From positions 7,835,207 to 7,899,206 of the forward strand of contig OX465103.1 in the NCBI GenBank assembly GCA_949987565.1: a stretch of DNA of 64,000 nucleotides, written 5' to 3'. Source of the stretch: Luidia sarsii. Its lineage: Eukaryota > Echinodermata > Asteroidea > Paxillosida > Luidiidae. Below, one piece after another: positions 59,251-64,000 of this stretch. Position numbers and translations under genes: made by a program. The notes beneath the pieces were generated by a model. The model had not been told where the DNA came from, did not search any database, and worked only from the letters and a program-made list of their open reading frames with translations. Numbering within the stretch: the stretch's first letter is position 1; each line of letters begins with the position of its first letter.

Positions 59251-60804
59251 GCTAAAAGTTCACAGCATGTCTGATACTGGTATTTACTTCCACTTGAGTA
59301 CTTGTCAGGTTGAAATTTGTGTTTTTATTTATTTATTTTTTTCCGTTAACTATGTGACCCAAATTTCCCAATGCTCCAAAAAGTCCATTTTGAATGTACT
59401 CACGAGTCCCGATAATAGCAAATATTGCAACACATTTTACTAGACAAGTTGAGCTTCCTATGAAACCAGTTGGACTAACCCAGGGCCCAGGGTACAAATA
59501 GGACCTTTCTCAAAGGCAAATAAAGGTCCTTCTAGGATCGAAATGTTAAACCCTCCAATTTTTGGATATTTATGTTTTGGTAATTTGATTTTTTTTTTTA
59601 TGTTTTGGTTGTTTAGTAAACAACTTTTTCCCATGCTTCTGGACCCTGGAAATTGCAGATGCTGTTAAATGTGTGTAATTTTTTTTTTACAATTTTTACA
59701 CGTGTACACGTGTAATGCCATTGCCAGTGAAGTGTGCACTCATCATTGAATGATACTGCCTACCATGTTTTCAATTTGCTAAATTACACGCACCACACGG
59801 TTTTTTTTTCCCCAGTGAATCTTGAATTATTCACGCTTAAAGGGAGACTGCAGGGTAGTGGTTGCAACATCTGTTGCTGAACCCACACCACCATAACCAT
59901 CCCTCGCCAAGGTCACTACGTGGCCACACTTCTATTACTGGTAGCCATGGCAATAAATCCCATCCCTTCCCTGACTGACGGTTCATTTATGAATGGCATG
60001 GCGTGGCGTCTGCGGTAGATTGTAGTGACTGCCGTTGGATCAGGGTGTGCCTTCAAATTTGCATACATTATGAATTATCAATTCCTATTGTGAATTTGTG
60101 ACTACGGGAAATCTTCCCATGAAGATCTCTCTTTCATTGATATGATACATGTACGTGTGCCCTATGGCATCTTATTTGAAAGCAAAGGAGTGGGTTTTTT
60201 GCCCAGTCTTAGTCTTGACATCAAATCCATTCTTTCTTTTGGCATTATTATTGGCAAATTTTTCATTTTAAAAGGGTTCAACCAACAAGGTGACTTATTC
60301 ACGCATGCATCGTTCATGTTGCTTGTGCCTTCCCTTGTTGAATGTTGACACACTGTCTCCCTTCAACCAATTTGATAGATGGGAGTGATGAGAGTCGTAT
60401 CACGGTAATTACGACATATTAGTCACTGTACTGTGACATTACAGGTATATATTCCTTATGAAGATTCTCACTCAGCCAGGTTGAAAAGCAAATCTAAGGC
60501 AAAGGCTTCAAAAGTGGCTGGATATATTGAAGGACTTCTCGCGAAATATTCACCAGGTGACGACTATTTTAAGAGCCCCACCTGTACGGTTTAAGTCCTG
60601 GTCCAGTCAATGTTTTTTCAAAATTGTTTCCAGTTCCCAGTCGTTTTTTCCCTTATTTGTTTGAATTGTTTAAGAAAACTGCCCACATTTTAAAATTCTT
60701 TCCAGCAAATGATGCAAGAAAGAACACTGACAGACTACAATTTGATTGCCGAATTCAAAGTGTAGAAAAGCCTAGCCTAATTGAAGTTCCTTTTTTGGTT
60801 ACAG
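59251..60804 (+). other. Putative intron or UTR region of whirlin-like gene
   Basis: 59490-59600 is a PLE 3'-end scrap with two facing halves (CCTTTCTCAAAGGCAAATAA, then AAGGTCCTTCTAGGATCG). 60590-60612 holds a family N end (GGTCCAGTCAA). No coding exon recognised. Confidence 0.45.
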
Positions 60805-60903
60805 GTGTGGATATTTCTATCAGAAAAGAGAGAGAAGAAAATTCAATTGCACAGAAGGCAAAGCCAACTTGAAAGTACTCAAGCAGTGGAGTGATCAGAG
60901 AGT
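60805..60903 (+). other. Probable 5' UTR part of whirlin-like coding exon 1
   Basis: A good acceptor (TTCCTTTTTTGGTTACAG, AG at 60803-60804) precedes this stretch, suggesting an upstream non-coding exon is spliced here. Weaker acceptors exist at 60632-60633 and 60714-60715. An 82-codon frame over 60624-60872 ends before the ATG and shows no family pattern, so I treat it as UTR or intron. Confidence 0.4.
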
Positions 60904-61503
60904 ATGACGAGTGCAGGGCACCGCTTGCGTGCTTTGGCGCATAAGCACCTCAAGGAGGGCGAGTGCGCTGCCCTGAAGCACACCATCCAGTCCTTCCGCG
61001 ACAGCAGGTCTGTCCTTACCCTCAGCAGCAGCCTGCGCAACCTCCTGGACACGCGGGAGAAGATCTGTCTCCTGGTGGCCATCTTCCCCATGGTCCCGCC
61101 GGACCTGCAGGCCGACTTTGACCGGCTGTGCTGTCTGCACTTTGAGGGCTACCAGTCGGAAATTCGTCCCCAGATCCAGGACGCTTACGGCTTCCCGGCC
61201 GGGAGCAGCCGCCGGGCGGCTTCCTCTGGCCAGCCGGCCCAAGGAGGTGGGAGGCGGCAGAAGAGGAAGTCCTCTAAAGTGCTCCTGCCCGTTGAGCAGC
61301 TCCGCTCCGCCATCAGTATCGACGCCCGTAGTAAGGCCGTGGCCTTGTCCCACCAGAAGCAACGGGAGAGGCTGGCTGGCTCGGGGCCATCTGGCAGGGC
61401 CGATGTGGTCAGGGTTCGCCGGGACAGCTCCAGGTCCTCCGAGGGGAGGAAAGAGCACAAGAGGAGTCGGACGATGGAGGCTGACGTCCGCAAACAGTCA
61501 CAG
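60904..61503 (+). CDS. WHRN: Whirlin-like scaffold exon 1 (coding): harmonin-N-like domain
   Basis: 200 codons from an ATG with A at -3 and an in-frame TGA 12 nt upstream, which fixes the start; the exon ends CAG|GTATCT in phase 0. Residues about 5-85 form an all-helical segment: LRALAHKHLKEGECAALKHT, a middle helix with RSVLTLSSSLRNLLDTREKI, and VPPDLQADFDRL. The spacing LL.T.EK..LL......VPP.....FD.L is typical of the harmonin-N-like domain of whirlin, PDZD7 and harmonin. Residues about 100-200 are a basic, Arg/Ser-rich linker without a fold I recognise. In whirlin this domain directly precedes PDZ1, as here. Family role: scaffold at actin-based protrusions, stereocilia and ciliary bases in vertebrates. 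PDZD7 is the alternative. Confidence 0.88.
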
Positions 61504-62374
61504 GTATCTAAGTTGTTCCGATGCAGCAGACCAGATATGGCTGCTTCATCATGATACAGTTAACCACAGCCTTGGTTGGGCAAACCCTCATTTGAATAGA
61601 CCAGATAATTCTGTGGATTGAAGTTAATGAAAAGCAAATGATTGAGTGCAATGTTAATGAACAAAATATTGACATTGCTACACATTGTTGCCGGCAATTC
61701 ATGTCTCCATGTAATCACATTACAGCTATTTTCTGTTCAACGCAGTGTTTCCAAAATGTACAAGCAAATGGGCATTTACTGTTTTTATTTTAAGTACAGT
61801 GGAACATCGCTATAATGAACATCCCGGGATCCATGAAAATTGTTCGGTATAGCGGTCATTAGTTATAGCAGTTGCGGCCACATTTTGTTCACAAAAATCG
61901 GGAGCCAAAGGGCATGTTTGTGATAGCCGAATGTTTGGTATATCGGCATTCGTTCCACTGTACCTGTTGTATATCGGCGAGGTTCCACTGTAAATGCTGT
62001 TTACAGCAAGACATGCAGGGAAGTTGCCATAGTGGACATAGACAAAAAGGTCTCTCTTGCCTACCACCATGGAACTCCAACTTAACATTGCACTGATCAC
62101 ACGGAAATGTAGACAAGGACTCACTTGGCAGACCTGCCAACTAGTACGATTTAGCCATATTTTGTACGTGAAATTGTTGAAAATACAACTATGTTTTCCC
62201 CCCAAAAAACCTTGGCACACCATTTTCGGTGCGCCATGTCGGTTACGGCACTTGCTCAAAACTTGTTGTACAACTTTCCGAATACAGTCTTGCTATCCCA
62301 AAGGTTGACAGGTCTGCATCACAGTGAACAGAAGTAGAGTCAGTCCGTGAACCATTTCCGTGCCAACCTTTCAG
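61504..62374 (+). other. Intron 1 of whirlin-like coding region
   Basis: GT-AG intron, phase 0. 61795-61990 contains GTGGAACATCGCTATAATGA and related GTTCCACTGTA-type repeats. No repeat family from elsewhere in the window is recognised. Confidence 0.7.
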
Positions 62375-62611
62375 GTCCCGAGTCTCGCCCTGAACTCCAG
62401 CGATGAACAGCAGCGCGGCAGCAGGGAGAAGACGGGAACACCGCGTCGGGACTCCTCCTCCTCCTCCTCGGGCTCGGCCATCCAGATCAGGAAGATCAAG
62501 CTGGCCCACCGAGAGAACGAGAGCCTCGGCTTCTGCATCCGTGGCGGCAAGGACCTGAATGCCGGCATCTACGTATCTGAGGTGGACGCTGGCAGCCAGG
62601 CAGAGAGACAT
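62375..62611 (+). CDS. WHRN: Whirlin-like exon 2: linker and first half of PDZ1
   Basis: Acceptor TTTCAG at 62369-62374, donor GTAAAT at 62612. Exactly 79 codons, phase 0 at both ends. It encodes a polar linker with a run of six serines (encoded by a TCC repeat) and then the PDZ start IQIRKIKLAHRENESLGFCI, with the carboxylate-binding loop SLGF at residues 250-253, then IRGGKDLNAGIYVSEVDAG and QAERH. The RGG..L..GIYVS.V..GS.AE pattern matches whirlin and PDZD7 PDZ domains. The intron inside the PDZ domain after AERH is compatible with the next exon beginning GLKVGE. Confidence 0.93.
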
Positions 62612-62660
62612 GTAAATAGAGAAACCCCTTGAACAACACAACCACTTCACGCCAGGCCAC

Positions 62661-63008
62661 TTAAAGGCCCTAAACAACATTGGTAATGGTCAAAAGATCG
62701 CCACAGTTTGTGTGTTAAACCATTAAACATCCCCCCCCAAAAAAAAATCCTGCGAAGGTTTTAGCTCAAATGGTGATCTGAGAAAGTCAAAAAAGGTAAA
62801 AAGCCGTAACGGTTTTTGCACCATTCTGTAGTGTTTATGACTTGCGAGTAATCAACTATTTGTCAATGTTTGAGTGAAGATTTCTAGGAAAGTACAGGAT
62901 CCCAGACTGTAAGATTTCAACATGACCATCTACAAACTGTGTAAATTAGAAGGAAATCTGTGGACATCGATGTTTTCTGATCTTCCCAATGTTGTATTGG
63001 GCCTTTAA
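62661..63008. mobile_element. TTAA-ended MITE, family A, copy 4
   Basis: TTAAAGGCCCTAAACAACAT at the left, CCCAATGTTGTATTGGGCC then TTTAA at the right. It starts 50 bp after the exon 2 donor of the whirlin-like gene. Confidence 0.88.
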
Positions 63009-63075
63009 CCAGTGCACATGACTGCCATACAGGTTTCTTTGAACAGTGTGTTGCTCAACAATCGGGAAAAAATTA

Positions 63076-63140
63076 TATCCCTGCAGGACCTTTCTCAAAG
63101 GCACTTTGCCTTTGAGAAAGGTCCTGCTGGGTCAGGCCGT
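63076..63140. mobile_element. Palindromic PLE 3'-end motif
   Basis: GCAGGACCTTTCTCAAAGGC facing GCCTTTGAGAAAGGTCCTGC across ACTTT: a near-perfect 20-bp inverted repeat. The GAAACGTC part is deleted. Confidence 0.75.
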
Positions 63141-63818
63141 CCAACTTTTGAGATAAATCTAAAACAATTACAAAAATCTACTGTATCAAGCTCAGAAGAG
63201 ATCTTCGTAAGTCGGGCAAACTAATAGGCTGCCAAGATGAGCAGGAAGTGATGCATTGACATTTGAAAGTCTGACCAAGTGGCACTGTGATGGAATGACT
63301 TCACCGGAAACGACTGGCACTCTAAGTGAATGTGCGGTTAAACATGCATGCGTATTGTAACACCCTGAAGCACTAACTCATCTTGCTCATTTTTGTTTTT
63401 GAAAAACTTCACCCAATTAAATCTCAGCTGATTATACAGAAGCATCTTTAAGTGAACCTACATGCTTATAAGAACATGAGAAGTAATTGTTTCCATTTTA
63501 CAAGTGTTAGAAATTAGCGGGTCTGTCTGAAATTCATCTGTCAGTTTCTGCATGAACCCCAAAACTTCACTTCACAATTCCCGTTCTTCAATTCTTCATT
63601 CACATCAAGATACGCAACTAGAATTTCTGATGAAAAATGGCTCGAAATACCTTCACTCTGCAAATCTTGATCCGATGAGATTTCATGGTAAAGTGGGTAA
63701 ATGAATACAAGTTTGCAGTGGCACTATGTGCTAATGAAGTGTGGTTCTGAGAAGAACCAAGGCCCACGAATGTCTGACAACGGGTTTCTTTCCACAATTC
63801 AGCATCTCAAGATTCTCT

Positions 63819-63846
63819 TTCCTCTCTCTCTCTCTCTCTCTCTCAG
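63819..63846 (+). promoter_or_regulatory. (CT)n tract serving as splice-acceptor pyrimidine tract
   Basis: TTTCCTCTCTCTCTCTCTCT continues without a break into TCTCAG|GGG at exon 3. Its length may vary between individuals, as for any CT microsatellite. Confidence 0.7.
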
Positions 63847-64000
63847 GGGTTGAAGGTTGGCGAGCGGGTTCTCAAGGTCAACGACACGGCCTTTAAGAAC
63901 ATCACCCACGCCCAGGCTGTGGTCGCCCTGAAGTCTGCCCAGCGACTGACCCTCTTTGTGGCTCCTGTGGGCACAATGCCGGGATCCACCCCAAATGGCA
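63847..64000 (+). CDS. WHRN: Whirlin-like exon 3: second half of PDZ1, cut by window edge
   Basis: Begins right after TCTCAG, frame 0: GLKVGERVLKVNDTAFKNIT, then HAQAVVALKSAQRLTLFVAP and VGTMPGSTPNG. This completes the PDZ fold: the beta strand VLKVND, helix 2 starting with H (class I PDZ ligand-binding His at HAQAVVAL), and the last strand RLTLFV. The VG..PG tail after the domain is also seen in whirlin. The frame is open to position 64000, so later PDZ domains and the stop are outside the window. Confidence 0.93.

Noticed and set aside
60624..60872. 82-codon frame as N-terminus of the whirlin-like protein
   Set aside because: It stops before 60904, and an in-frame TGA precedes the ATG at 60904.

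Overview
The window looks like genomic DNA from an invertebrate deuterostome, most probably an echinoderm (an inference). Coding exons are split by GT-AG introns, CpG is not depleted around gene starts, introns are packed with small inverted-repeat transposons, and the hexamers GTACAT/ATGTAC and AGGCCT are strikingly common. There is no sign of prokaryotic or organellar organisation.

Two genes are supported, arranged head to head. On the minus strand, from about 50.9 kb to beyond the left edge, lies an FGD6/FGD5-type Rho-family guanine nucleotide exchange factor. A 10-nt coding part of exon 1 (50640-50649) is followed by a 44-kb intron, a 1.98-kb proline-rich exon (4645-6625), and three exons that build the first half of the DH (RhoGEF) domain (3221-3527, 1638-1789, 1233-1389). 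All four junctions keep frame. The rest of the DH, PH and FYVE regions must lie left of position 1. On the plus strand, 60904 to beyond the right edge encodes the start of a whirlin-type PDZ scaffold: a harmonin-N-like helical domain, a basic/serine linker and PDZ1, over three in-phase exons (60904-61503, 62375-62611, 63847-64000+). FGD proteins activate Cdc42-type GTPases and remodel actin; whirlin-type scaffolds organise actin-based protrusions. They are neighbours, not an operon.

Most of the window is FGD intron 1 and the intergenic gap, and holds transposon debris. I could sort this by terminal inverted repeats (TIRs) and target-site duplications (TSDs): Mutator-like MITEs with 9-bp TSDs (2.2 and 10 kb); three MITE families whose ends read TTAAAG and whose flanks are TTAA; a cut-and-paste family with TA flanks; Penelope-like retroelement (PLE) fragments with GIY-YIG endonuclease remnants and 13-14-bp TSDs (47.6, 54.1 and 54.3 kb); an inverted pair of tRNA-derived SINEs (55.7-56.0 kb); several minisatellites; and dense GTACAT-type simple repeats (19-50 kb).

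The most interesting non-genic signal is a roughly 40-nt motif at the 3' end of the PLE copies, scattered at some 15 places. It is laid out like a hammerhead ribozyme with a paired double change in the catalytic core. A second palindromic family carries a related CTGAAGA...GAAACGTC layout. Nine loci with a GTTAYATAAC-type bZIP site, one an 18-bp perfect palindrome, sit in the FGD introns and may mark enhancers.
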